DNA from: a bacterium
GTDB taxonomy: Bacteria; Auribacterota; JABMQX01
Assembly: GCA_030691545.1 (NCBI GenBank)
Contig: JAUYEE010000015.1
Coordinates: 1-53,442 of the forward strand
Direction: 5' to 3'
DNA: 53,442 nucleotides
The notes below the pieces were generated by a model. The model worked only from the letters and a program-made list of their open reading frames with translations. It did no database searches and was not told the origin of the DNA. The position numbers and the translations under genes are program-made. Of the stretch, positions 33,135 to 41,971 are shown one piece after another (position 1 is the first letter of the stretch; the number at the start of each line of letters is the position of its first letter).

Positions 33135-34049
33135 CTACGGCATTTTTTCGAGAGAGATGTTGCCGTTGGAGGTCTCGAGCTCGATAGTGTGCTCTCCGTC
33201 GCCCAGTTTCCCCGAAAATCGGCCGTGTCTAATCGCCAGAGGGAAATCACACCGGGCTTTTCCGTTAGATGTCATTGCGGAGACCTTCGCAGAAACATCT
33301 TTGGGCACACGGCAGGTTACGCTGCCGTTCGAGGTCACGGCATCAGCGCTCCTGACGACATTGCTGAGTTCGATCCCGCCGTTGGACGTGCGGCAGCGGA
33401 TGTCGCCGCCCACATCGCCGATAGTGATTCTGCCGTTAGATGTCAAGGCTTCAACATCACCGGAGACCTTCGCGAGTTCAATACCGCCGTTTGTGGTCTC
33501 GGCAAGGACCCTCCCAGCAATGTCTTCTCCGGTGATTGCGCCGTTGGTGCTTCGCATGACGGCGCCTCCTTTGACCTTCAGGACATCAACTCCTCCGTTC
33601 GAGGTGCGCAGTTCCACATCGCCGTCAATTTCGCGGGACTCCACGCGCCCGTTCGAGGTCCGAAGATCGAGGTTGCACGTCCGAGGAACAATCGCACTGA
33701 TGCTGACGCCGATGTTCGCCCGCCCCTGATAGTCCTGGGGAAGAACAACGGAAACCGTAGTTTCCGAGGCGTCGGTCTGCGTTTCGATCTTGGTCTCCTC
33801 GCAGAACTTTCTTGCTTCTTCCTCGGTCCTCGACCGCACGGTCTTCTGAGCGGTGACCTTGACCTCCTGCACCTCGCCGGACTGCACTGAGACAGCCCCA
33901 TTCAGCGTTGAGACATGCAGCGTCCCGCCCGCAGGCAGCGCGACGGAAAGCTCGACACTTTCCGAGTACTTCGCGGGGAATCTCTCAAAGCACCCCGCGC
34001 TGAGAAGCGCAATGAACAGCAGAAACAAAGGGAATAACACTTTCTTCAT
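33135..34049 (-). CDS. DUF4097 lipoprotein with repeated TSNG turns
   Basis: 304 aa from the ATG at 34049 (GGAGA upstream). Lipoprotein signal, LLSAGCF with Cys ~18. Residues ~30-120 are strands with a helix (TEEEARKFCEETK). From ~125 to the end it is a beta-helix-like array: about ten turns each carrying a T/S-x-N-G motif (LRTSNGRVES, LRTSNGGVDV, MRSTNGAITG, AETTNGGIEL, EALTSNGRITI, CRTSNGGIEL, DAVTSNGSVTC, SAMTSNGKARC, LETSNGNISL), 19-24 residues apart. That pattern is the DUF4097 (putative adhesin) family. DUF4097 genes are often linked to ECF sigma/anti-sigma pairs, as here (36977-37573). Likely displayed on the envelope. Confidence 0.85.
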   Translation of the reverse strand: MKKVLFPLFLLFIALLSAGCFERFPAKYSESVELSVALPAGGTLHVSTLNGAVSVQSGEVQEVKVTAQKTVRSRTEEEARKFCEETKIETQTDASETTVSVVLPQDYQGRANIGVSISAIVPRTCNLDLRTSNGRVESREIDGDVELRTSNGGVDVLKVKGGAVMRSTNGAITGEDIAGRVLAETTNGGIELAKVSGDVEALTSNGRITIGDVGGDIRCRTSNGGIELSNVVRSADAVTSNGSVTCRVPKDVSAKVSAMTSNGKARCDFPLAIRHGRFSGKLGDGEHTIELETSNGNISLEKMP

Positions 34050-34084
34050 AGTTTTTATCTCCGAAAATGCCGGTTCCTGGGCGA

Positions 34085-34510
<426 letters not shown>

Positions 34511-34554
34511 TCACACGCGCGCTCCAAAAAGATTATGCAGAATCGGCCGGTTAC

Positions 34555-34591
34555 AGAAAAGAAAAAAGCGGGACCTTTGAAGAGGTCCCGC
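34555..34591 (-). terminator. Rho-independent terminator of the sigma/anti-sigma/SLBB operon
   Basis: Minus-strand stem GCGGGACCT (34591-34583) / AGGTCCCGC (34576-34568), short loop, then TTTTTT and more T residues (34567-34555). 34 nt after the SLBB gene stop. Separates that operon from the protease gene. Confidence 0.9.
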
Positions 34592-34625
34592 CATTTCGCG
34601 CATACGAGGTTTGAGGGCCGTAGCC

Positions 34626-36242
34626 CTAATTGGCGGCTTCTTTGCCCGGCACAATCACCGTATCGTCCGGCTGGAGGATGAAATCGTCTGGCGACTCTCC
34701 TTTTATCATGGCTGTGCAGTCAACGACATGCCTTTGGACGTCCCAGGATGCCCCGGGCGCCGGAGCTTCTCTCTTTGCCGCGCGGAGCACAACCACGTTC
34801 TCGGCGTCGGCGTTTGCAGTCAGCCCGCCCGCTGCGGCGACTGCTTGCAGGAGTGTAGTCCTCGCTGCCATTTTGAACGTTCCGGGCTTCTTGACCTCGC
34901 CGACGACCTCGTATGCACCCGGTTGCTCTTCCCCGATGTCGCGGTAGCCGCCCACCTCGCAGTAGCGTTCCGGCGACTTGCTGACATCAACCCCCGCTCG
35001 GATTCGGCGGTCAAGCTGCTTTTCATTTTCCACGAGGTCCGCGAGGTCTCTTTGGAGTTTCTCGTTCTTCGCTTTTTCTTCTTGCAGCACGTATTCACGA
35101 GAGCGGTACTCAGCTATGTGTCTCTCAGTCTCCGCGATTCTTTTTGCCAGGCTTTCTGTCTTGCCCTGGACGGAGGCCAACTCGCTTTCGCACTCCAGAG
35201 TCTTCTCGGCAATGACCGTTGCTAAGGCCAGGCCGCCGGTCTTTGAGAATTCCTCTTTTGCCTTTTTGAGATCCTCTCGGACCTGGGCGAGGCGGTCTCG
35301 AAGCAGGGACCCGATCCGCTGTGCCCGGTCATAATCCGCTCTGGACAGCTCTAACTCCGCTTGAGCCTTTTGCATCTCCGCCTCGCTGACCATCGAGCGC
35401 TCGTGCAGGGAGCTAACCCTCTGAAACTCCTCCTCCTTCTGCCTGAGGATAATCTTACACCTCGTGACGGCGTCGTCGCCGCTCTGTTCCTGGATTTGCA
35501 TTTCGAGTTCCTGCGCTGCTTTTTCCAGCGCGGCGATCTGCTCACTTGATACGGTGTCTTTCACCTCGGCGGCTTTCCTGTCGAGGAGACTGAGTTTCGT
35601 CTCTAACTCCGCTCGCTTCAACTCTGCCTGGGTAAGCTCGTTTTTCATCGAGCTGAGCTGTTGCCTGAGGAGATCCTTCTCCATGACAGTGTCGGCGACG
35701 TAGCGCTCGAGGCTTCGAAACTGCTTCTCCGATTCTTTGTGTTTCGCCTCCAGGTCATTCTTCTCCTTTGTCAGTTGTCCCATCAACTGCACCCGCTTCG
35801 CCTGATCGAGAGCATTAAACCTTCGCACGGCCATTTCACCGAGTCTGGGGGCATAGTCCACCCGCGCCGGGAAAGCGTCCTTGATATAGACCCATATCGT
35901 GTCCGTGGGTTGACGCACCTGCACGACAATCCGTTCGGCGATCGTCTTGGCCAGTTCCGGGTCCTGCTCCTTCATTTCGTTGAGAAATGCCGGCAGGACC
36001 TCATCTTCGCAGATCTGCTTGTAAGCCCAGAGCGGTTGTTCTCGGTTGACGATATGAATCACGATCCCGAGATGGAGTATTTGACCGGGTCCTTGAATGA
36101 CCGGTTCCACCACCAGGCCAGCGGGAGACACGGCCGTCTCAACCTGTTGTGCGGCTTCCTGTCCTCCCGCAGGGACCTCCGCCGCAACCGTCGCGAAGCA
36201 AACGAGGGCCATCGAAATGAAGAGCAACATGACTTTTCTCAT
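34626..36242 (-). CDS. Secreted Wzz-like coiled-coil protein fused to an SLBB domain
   Basis: 538 aa. ATG with AGGAGGAA upstream. Signal peptide (residues 1-21, cleavage VAA/EV). Residues ~55-150 are an alpha/beta domain like that of the shorter paralogue (QPLWAYKQICEDEVLPAFL, ERIVVQVRQPTDTIWVYIKD). Residues ~150-425 are an almost unbroken coiled coil. Residues ~440-535 are an SLBB beta-grasp domain: YEVVGEVKKPGTFKMAARTTLLQAVAAAGGLTANADAENVVVLR and FILQPDDTVIVPG, standard for Wza-type export proteins. No membrane helix besides the signal. Wzz-like coil plus SLBB in one soluble chain is unusual; normally they are on separate inner- and outer-membrane proteins. Cotranscribed after the anti-sigma gene (15 nt gap), ends at a terminator. 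Confidence 0.82.
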   Translation of the reverse strand: MRKVMLLFISMALVCFATVAAEVPAGGQEAAQQVETAVSPAGLVVEPVIQGPGQILHLGIVIHIVNREQPLWAYKQICEDEVLPAFLNEMKEQDPELAKTIAERIVVQVRQPTDTIWVYIKDAFPARVDYAPRLGEMAVRRFNALDQAKRVQLMGQLTKEKNDLEAKHKESEKQFRSLERYVADTVMEKDLLRQQLSSMKNELTQAELKRAELETKLSLLDRKAAEVKDTVSSEQIAALEKAAQELEMQIQEQSGDDAVTRCKIILRQKEEEFQRVSSLHERSMVSEAEMQKAQAELELSRADYDRAQRIGSLLRDRLAQVREDLKKAKEEFSKTGGLALATVIAEKTLECESELASVQGKTESLAKRIAETERHIAEYRSREYVLQEEKAKNEKLQRDLADLVENEKQLDRRIRAGVDVSKSPERYCEVGGYRDIGEEQPGAYEVVGEVKKPGTFKMAARTTLLQAVAAAGGLTANADAENVVVLRAAKREAPAPGASWDVQRHVVDCTAMIKGESPDDFILQPDDTVIVPGKEAAN

Positions 36243-36257
36243 CTTCGGTTCCTCCTC

Positions 36258-36980
36258 TCAGTTGAGCCGGGACAGGATTTCCTGAGCTTCCCGTCCGGCT
36301 GTTGTTTCGGGGAATGTGCTTGCGACATGGGCGTACTTTTTCGCTGCCACGTCATTCATGTTGAGGACGTCCCTGTAGTTGTTTGCCGCGGCAAGACCGA
36401 TGGCAGCGTAAATCTCTTTCATCTCGGCGCCGGTGAAATCGGCCGTCTGCCGAGCCGGTGCGCGGAGCTTCTGAACGGCTGCTTCAAGTTCCGCCAACTG
36501 CTTTTCGATCTCCGCGAAACGGTCAACAGCCGTCACCGTGTGCTGTTGTAGCCCAAGCTGTTCCCTGGATTTGCCTGACCGGCGAGGCTCCGGAACATCG
36601 CCATCCCGGAGCAGGGTGACAATTGCGAAAGCGGCGACAAGTATCGCCGAGACACCCGCAATTGCGTACCTGGCGCGGATTCCCCGGACAGATGACCAGA
36701 CAGTCCTTCGGGAAACCAAACGACGAGTCTCACGGCTCGCCCCGGCATGTTGTCGCCGTTCTTTCTCCCAGAACCGCGAGATGAAATCCTGTGGCACGGC
36801 CGGCGGCGTGCTCTCATGCGCTCTCTGAACCGCGAGGTTGAGGGTCGAGGCGAGCAATTCCGCTTCCGCTCGGCAGGCCTGACAGACGGCAAGGTGCTCG
36901 CGGAGACGCTCCGCCTGCCCTGCTGGAAGCTCACCGTCAAGAAACAGAACGAGGTTTTCCCTAACTTTTCCGCATTTCAT
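36258..36980 (-). CDS. Zinc-finger anti-sigma factor with periplasmic coiled domain
   Basis: 240 aa from the ATG at 36980, which overlaps the sigma stop (ATGA). Residues 1-45 are a zf-HC2 anti-sigma domain (MKCGKVRENLVLFLDGELP, then LREHLAVCQACRAE with H-x3-C-x2-C). One transmembrane helix at ~105-125 (YAIAGVSAILVAAFAIVTLL). The outer part has a short coiled coil (DRFAEIEKQLAELEAAVQKL) and a TPR-like helical end (YAAIGLAAANNYRDVL, KKYAHVASTFPETTAGREAQEIL). Holds the ECF sigma factor at the membrane until an envelope signal triggers release; this is the family's usual role. Confidence 0.9.
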   Translation of the reverse strand: MKCGKVRENLVLFLDGELPAGQAERLREHLAVCQACRAEAELLASTLNLAVQRAHESTPPAVPQDFISRFWEKERRQHAGASRETRRLVSRRTVWSSVRGIRARYAIAGVSAILVAAFAIVTLLRDGDVPEPRRSGKSREQLGLQQHTVTAVDRFAEIEKQLAELEAAVQKLRAPARQTADFTGAEMKEIYAAIGLAAANNYRDVLNMNDVAAKKYAHVASTFPETTAGREAQEILSRLN

Positions 36981-37573
36981 GTCACAAGGTCCTTCAAGCG
37001 AACTTTCAGAATCTCCCTTGCATTGAACAGCCTTGACCGAACCGTCCCTTCTCTGCATCCGAGAATCGCCGCTACCTCTGCGGGCGGATGCCCCTCGAGG
37101 TATCGCAAGGTGAACGTGAGCCTCAGTTTCGACGGGAGGGCTGCGATCTCGCGGTCAATCCTTTCTCCTCTCTCGCCATCCATCATGGCTTCGGCGCCAT
37201 TCTTCGACTTCCCGGGCGACATATCCGCAACCAGCTTCTCAGGGACGTCCTCGACGCTTTCTTCCCGCCGCCTCTTTCGCTTTCGCCATTCGGACCGGCA
37301 CAGATTGACGGCGATGCGCGTCAGCCAGGTCGAGAACTTCGCCTCTCCTCGAAACCGACTGAGATTTCTGTACGCCAGCAGGAACGTTTCCTGAGTCACG
37401 TCGTCCGCGTGGGCGGCGTTGGTGAGGCGAAAGACAAGAGCATACGTGCCCGGATAATGGCGACGCAGGAGCTCCTCGAACGCGGCATCGTCACCGGCTC
37501 TGGATTTCTCCACCAAGTCGAAGTCTGGGTCAACCTCCGCCTTGCCCTTCCGCATCAACCTGTCCTGGGTCAT
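36977..37573 (-). CDS. ECF-type RNA polymerase sigma factor
   Basis: 198 aa from the ATG at 37573. Alternatives are ATGs at 37618 and 37555, none with a strong ribosome binding site. Region 2: LVEKSRAGDDAAFEELLRRHYPGTYALVFRLT, DDVTQETFLLAYRNLSRFRG, KFSTWLTRIAVNLCRSEWRK. Region 4: LPSKLRLTFTLRYLEGHPPAEVAAILGCREGTVRSRLFNAREIL. Region 1 and 3 absent, so a true ECF factor. The acidic/basic linker (RKRKRRREESVEDVPEKL) is longer than average. First gene of the sigma / anti-sigma / SLBB-protein operon; probably drives its own operon and the linked DUF4097 and Wzz-like genes in response to envelope state. Confidence 0.92.
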   Translation of the reverse strand: MTQDRLMRKGKAEVDPDFDLVEKSRAGDDAAFEELLRRHYPGTYALVFRLTNAAHADDVTQETFLLAYRNLSRFRGEAKFSTWLTRIAVNLCRSEWRKRKRRREESVEDVPEKLVADMSPGKSKNGAEAMMDGERGERIDREIAALPSKLRLTFTLRYLEGHPPAEVAAILGCREGTVRSRLFNAREILKVRLKDLVT

Positions 37574-37826
37574 CTTTCGTTTCAGTAGATTAGAGACAAC
37601 GAATTCCGGAACGTTCATTCTTTTCGGGAGCAAACCGGCACAGCATGCCCGGCACTCGTGTATTGCCGGGCAGGAGAGCGACTTGAGTGGGGCGCCCGAG
37701 CCCGGGCTGAGCTCCCCCCCCAACACTATCATACGCCCGTTCCCCCTGAAATGGTCGGGCGCGGGGGGGATGACACCCAAGTTGCCAGTTAGCGGAGGTT
37801 TTCTGGGCAGGTGTGACGGGAAGGTA

Positions 37827-37841
37827 TGAACGTCCTGTTCA
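37827..37841. promoter_or_regulatory. TGAAC-N5-GTTCA palindrome upstream of the sigma-factor operon
   Basis: Perfect 5-bp arms in the 360-bp gap between the SGNH-like gene stop and the sigma-factor start. Might be a regulator site. The gap also runs across C-rich DNA with no gene. Confidence 0.3.
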
Positions 37842-37933
37842 CACGCAAGGAATTGCGCGCTTCGGGAACCTATTCCTTGTCGGGCGGGGCAAACGGTTCG
37901 GTTTTCGCTGTGACGCTCGTTTCGTCAGGCTGA

Positions 37934-39202
37934 TCAGTCCGACTTCTTCAGGAACCACGTGCGGGCGAGAGCATCTTCTTTGAAAAACTTCAGCAGCATT
38001 TCGGCGACTTTCTGACGGCCGCTCTGGCTGGGGTGGGTGCCGTCGCCCGCCAGGTCAGTACGCTCCCAGATCAAACGGTCGCTCTTCCGCGGCGTGGTCC
38101 CATCCGCCCAGAAATAAGGACCCCACAGAAGGAGAGGGGCCTTGCCTGTGCCGTTCGCGTCGTCGTACCGCAGGTCCGGATCGCCCTGGATCTGGTCCTG
38201 GATCAGCCAGCGAACGACAAAGGCCCCTTCGTAGGCATAGGGCTCAGGGTTCAACGGATTGCTGGCGTACCCGCCATAGATGCGGCTGCCGAGGTAGGCG
38301 ATTCGCAGGTTCGGAAAGCGCGCCTTAGCATTGTGCAGGACGGCTACGGTGTCCTTCTGGAGTTTTCTGCCGTGCTCGGCGAGGTCCCCGCGCGGGGCCT
38401 TGTTAGCGAGCTTGACCCAGACGACTTGAATCTGTTTGGGGCTGACCTTCGCCTGCTCCAAACGCCGGTCGGCTTCGGCCCACGCCCGAGCCGTGGGATC
38501 CGCCCACTCCGCCATCGCCTGTCCTCCCTGGGCGCAGTCCACGATGACTACCAGCGGCGACTTCTGCGGGTCCCTGTCGGCGATCTGCTTGAAGAGCGAG
38601 TACTCCTGCGTCGCGTTGGACATGCTAATGGAAAGAAGGCCGATCTTGCCGTCCTTTGACGGGTTGCCATCAGCGTCGAGGGGAACGATTCTCTCGGTCT
38701 GCTTTTTTGCCGCCTCCTGATGCGCGGCAGGCGGTTCGTTCCTGCCGCCGCCATAGAGGCCGCCGTCCTCCCCTTTGTATCTGTCCTCCGCCGTCATCTC
38801 AGTTAGCGGCTTCAGGCCGACGGAGGATTTGCCGCTGTCCACTACATTTCTCACGGCGGCATGGCTGCCGAGGCGGATCGCCCGCACGACGGGACCCGTG
38901 CCCCCTCCGGCGACGGAGATTGTCACCTCGACGCCTTCCCTGAGTTCCGGAGACCTCAGGCCCTCCGCGAGCGGCTTGCCGTCGTTCCCTAAGACCCTGA
39001 CATCCTCGGCGATCGGCACGATACGATCCCGCCCGTTCGCATGGACGTGCAGGACGTTCTTTTCGACCTCGACCTTCCTGATCGTGCCCACAGCCTCAAG
39101 AGCGAGTAGGTTGTCGCCCATCAGCAGCAGGCACAATACTGCCGTCATGAAGAAGAACCGTTTGGCTCTTGTTCCGGACACTGCAAAAGCAACTGTCTTC
39201 AT
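37934..39202 (-). CDS. Exported SGNH/GDSL-like protein
   Basis: 422 aa. ATG with AAGGAGAGG upstream. N-terminal hydrophobic segment (residues ~16-35, FFFMTAVLCLLLMGDNLLA) acts as signal. Residues ~38-115 form a small beta domain (VGTIRKVEVEKNVLHVHANG, VRVLGNDGKPLAEGL). From ~185 comes an alpha/beta hydrolase-like domain: IGLLSISMSNATQEYSLF (block I), LVVIVDCAQGGQAMAEWAD, QIQVVWVKLANKAP and LRIAYLGSRIYGGYA, ending with the D-x-x-H block GDGTHPSQSGRQKVAEMLL. That order is the SGNH-esterase pattern, with Ser in MSN. Possibly a secreted carbohydrate esterase. Start overlaps the stop of the nuclease-like gene (ATGA). Confidence 0.72.
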   Translation of the reverse strand: MKTVAFAVSGTRAKRFFFMTAVLCLLLMGDNLLALEAVGTIRKVEVEKNVLHVHANGRDRIVPIAEDVRVLGNDGKPLAEGLRSPELREGVEVTISVAGGGTGPVVRAIRLGSHAAVRNVVDSGKSSVGLKPLTEMTAEDRYKGEDGGLYGGGRNEPPAAHQEAAKKQTERIVPLDADGNPSKDGKIGLLSISMSNATQEYSLFKQIADRDPQKSPLVVIVDCAQGGQAMAEWADPTARAWAEADRRLEQAKVSPKQIQVVWVKLANKAPRGDLAEHGRKLQKDTVAVLHNAKARFPNLRIAYLGSRIYGGYASNPLNPEPYAYEGAFVVRWLIQDQIQGDPDLRYDDANGTGKAPLLLWGPYFWADGTTPRKSDRLIWERTDLAGDGTHPSQSGRQKVAEMLLKFFKEDALARTWFLKKSD

Positions 39203-40248
39203 CGTCCTCTCCTTGACATGCGATTCGGCTGCTTCCCACCGACAACAGCGCAGATTCCATCCAAATATGCTTCTTGTAACCAGTCAGCTACATCCCGGAC
39301 CGCGTCGGCCCCCAGCAAATGCTGCTCGATGCACTTTGTCAGGTACGGATGGCTGTCATTCGGCGGATAGGTGAGATGATCAGGGAATGCGTTCTTGAAC
39401 CGTCTTATGATAGCCGGGTGCCACTTCCCTTTCTGTACAGCGATGCAGAGAGGACGCCCGTGGTCCCTCCAGAATGCTGTCCAGACGCCCAGCCATAAAA
39501 CATACTGGTTCTCACATGAGATGTATATCCCATATTCACCTTCAGGATCCCACCACCGTTTTTGAAAAGCTCTTTCTATGTTGAAACCCTCCCTCTCGAG
39601 CTTTAAGGCTATCTTGTTGATAAAGTCAAACAGGTCGCAGACGGCTTTCGCAGCGTCTCTACTGAACATGTCCGTCACTCCTAACTCTCTCGGGGTGAAC
39701 TTAACCGGAACAGGTATGTACCATTCCTCAAGAAGGGCTCTGAAGTCTCTGGCATACACAGAAGCTTCGGACAAATCTGCCTCATTGAACGCTGAACGTA
39801 AATCCAACCAGTTGATCTCGACAAAACGAACCCCTGCGTCAGGTTCTCGCGCGCGGAAAGCTGCCTTCCGTCTTTCATATTCCTGCCGATGTTGCTCGGC
39901 ATACTGTGGGGGGACAAGCAAGACAAAGAATTTGTGATCCACCGGCTGGCGCGCGAGCCAGAGCAAATACGTCTCCGGCTGGTTGGGGGTGAGACCGCGC
40001 CGATCGGAAACCTTAATTTCCGCAATGACGCATAGCCTATCGGCTTGCAGGCACATATCGGGAATCGCTTCACCGATGTGAAACTCGGTCGTTAGCCCTT
40101 CAAATTCGACTTTGTCAGCGCCAAATTCTTTGTCGGTAAACAGCCGAACAACAACTTCCCGGATGGGCTTCAGAACACACAATGCTCTGAGTAGAGTTGC
40201 CACCGCTTTTTCATCGTTGGGCAGGTAGCGCAATACATTTGGACGCAT
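39199..40248 (-). CDS. PD-(D/E)XK-like nuclease, unknown family
   Basis: 349 aa, ATG at 40248, no signal peptide. Residues ~55-80 (FHIGEAIPDMCLQADRLCVIAEIKVSD) show the PD-(D/E)XK core: P-D, then a strand with E-x-K, preceded by GLTTEF-like turns. After this come LARQPVDHKFFVLLVPPQY and VRFVEINWLDLRSAF, which resemble the helices and strand next to the core in PD-(D/E)XK proteins of bacterial defence loci. The C-terminal half (~190-330) is not recognised (RWWDPEGEYGIYISCENQYVLWLGVWTAFWRDHGR) and could bind target or partner. Shares a 4-nt overlap with the exported SGNH-like gene, an odd pairing of a cytoplasmic nuclease with a secreted protein. Confidence 0.65.
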   Translation of the reverse strand: MRPNVLRYLPNDEKAVATLLRALCVLKPIREVVVRLFTDKEFGADKVEFEGLTTEFHIGEAIPDMCLQADRLCVIAEIKVSDRRGLTPNQPETYLLWLARQPVDHKFFVLLVPPQYAEQHRQEYERRKAAFRAREPDAGVRFVEINWLDLRSAFNEADLSEASVYARDFRALLEEWYIPVPVKFTPRELGVTDMFSRDAAKAVCDLFDFINKIALKLEREGFNIERAFQKRWWDPEGEYGIYISCENQYVLWLGVWTAFWRDHGRPLCIAVQKGKWHPAIIRRFKNAFPDHLTYPPNDSHPYLTKCIEQHLLGADAVRDVADWLQEAYLDGICAVVGGKQPNRMSRRGR

Positions 40249-40459
40249 GAGCGCCTCCGTTACAAGCTGCTCTTGCCCAGAGGCCTAAGCTGCATTGTAT
40301 TGACCGGCATAGGATGGCATGCAGTGCTCCGACTGCCGCATGGCACTCGACGGAAAAAAGGCATCTTCCTTCGCCGCAAGGCCGTTTCACTCTGCCGCAT
40401 GACCAGTCACTCCATCTGACACAATACCACATGCCCTCTGCGGCCTCAACATCTTCAAG

Positions 40460-40734
40460 GGGTGCGGCTACGGATAGGTGGGAGCCGTGCAAGCCGGGCC
40501 TTCACGGGAGCCGGGCGGTGGAAGTGTGTCCGTAACTGGTCGTACCGCCGGCATCTTGCCGGCTGTGTCGGGGGGCATCTTGCCCCCCATTGAGGTGCTC
40601 TGCACTCAAAAGACTGGCTCTGGCCACCGCCTTCTGAGGGCGAGACGCCCTCAGGACAGCCGCCGAGACGGCGGCGTTACCTCTCGCAAGCCCCCCATTG
40701 AGATGCCGACGACCCACTGAAATGTAGCCACACC
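40460..40734. mobile_element. MITE-like element B with GGTGYGGCTACR terminal inverted repeats
   Basis: Left GGGTGCGGCTACG (40460-40472); right TGTAGCCACACC (40723-40734), whose reverse GGTGTGGCTACA pairs with it. 275 bp. The right end, read inward in reverse, resembles the left end of element A (GGTGTGGCTAC, then TTT-AGTGG and GTCGTCG). The interior holds paired palindromes (CCGGCATCTTGCCGG, GGGGGCATCTTGCCCCC, GAGGGCGAGACGCCCTC). No gene. Confidence 0.55.
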
Positions 40735-41970
40735 TATCTTCAAGGAGCCGGCTCTCTTATGGTGGCATCCAATTATTGCGCCCCTACAGGGCTCGGATGA
40801 TTTGATTCGACGGGGACCCCAGGGCGTTGCCCTGGGCTATGTTATTGCGCCCTTTCAGGGCTTGGATAGCTCGATTCGACCGGGTCCGCTGGGCCTCGGC
40901 CAGGGAAGCCCGGCAGTGACGGACAGTGTCGCACGGCCGTTGCCTCACCAAAGGGACGTCATGTGGTTCGTGAGCGTTCCTGCCAAATCATGCACTCAGT
41001 GTCTTCGTGGTGCGGGGTCTCAGGGCCCACGGGGCCCGGCGGACATTTTCCCTGGCCGTTCGGACGGACGACGTCGGGAAGCGCGCAAGGTCCGCTGGGG
41101 GCGCTGCAAGGCTCGTGCGCGGGCGCCCTGGCCGCCGGGGCGCGCCGGGCGGCGTTTGGTGGCCCGGCCATGCTGGGGTTCCGTTGCTCTTCGACGTCAA
41201 CGGGCAGGCGGGCAGGCATGGTCTCCGGGTGCGCGAACCTCATGACGCACTGCCCCGCAAGACCCACACCGAAAAACGGACATCATCTCCGATCTTCGTT
41301 CGCGGGCGCCGCGACTGGCGCCCGGCAGGCGAGCGAGGAGAAATTCACCCGAACCCGGCGGCACGACCGACAGGCGGTAGGGGCATCCTGCCCATGTTTC
41401 ACAGGCTGGCTTCCCCGCCTTCGCGCGCAAGGGCATGGAACGTGCCGGTCGTCGCTGCGCGCTTCTGTAAGGGTTAGACCCGAACAGCCACGAGATGCAG
41501 GCGAGGACGCCTGCGCTACAAGCGGGCAAGCCCGTGCCACTTCGGCACCCGGATTGTCCAGGGGAGAAAGCGGCGAAGAGAATCGAGCCGCTGGCGATGG
41601 CGGACTCCCGCACGCTTCGGCACGCGGCTTGCTCTAAGCACGAGAGCCTGGCACGTTTTCCCCTGGGAGGCCGTGAGCGGAACGTAAACCCTCATGCTCG
41701 GAAATGAGGCAAGGTTATGGCTCGCCCGGCGTTAGCCCGCGCCGGCCTAACCGTGGCCAGGGGCCTCGGTGACTGTACCGCCGGCATCTTGCCGGCTGTC
41801 CCGGGGGCATCTTGCCCCCGTTACTGAGGGCGAGACGCCCTCAGGACTGCCGCCGGGACGGCGTTACCAGGAAGTGGATGCCATCCTCCTCGGTCTGCAC
41901 GGTCAAGGTCCACGACTTAAATGTAGCCGCACCCGGCGCAACCGTAACCTTGACAAAGGAAAGAACAAGC
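40735..41970. repeat. Stacked short repeats, no gene (1.2 kb)
   Basis: Several dispersed families lie end to end. 40775-40875 has two tandem units of a TATTGCGCCC-YTACAGGGCT type alternating with CCCAGGGCGTTGCCCTGGG. 41000-41024 is identical to 6844-6868. 41046-41110 is a CCTGGCCGTTCGG-type unit also seen near 51262. 41493-41520 is GATGCAGGCG..GACGCCTGCGC, also in the PilS-like gene. 41777-41870 is the same GGCATCTTGCC/GAGGGCGAGACGCCCTC module as in element B, followed by the lone end TGTAGCCGCACCC (41922-41934). Open frames here, up to 224 codons, are made of repeat sequence. Confidence 0.7.
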
Positions 41971-41971
41971 G

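Noticed and set aside
40963..41637. Plus-strand open frame of 224 codons in the repeat island
   Set aside because: Made of dispersed repeat units, no ribosome binding site, biased composition and no recognisable fold.
40249..41971. Possible CRISPR array among the stacked repeats
   Set aside because: Units are palindromic, differ in length and spacing, and there are no regular unique spacers.
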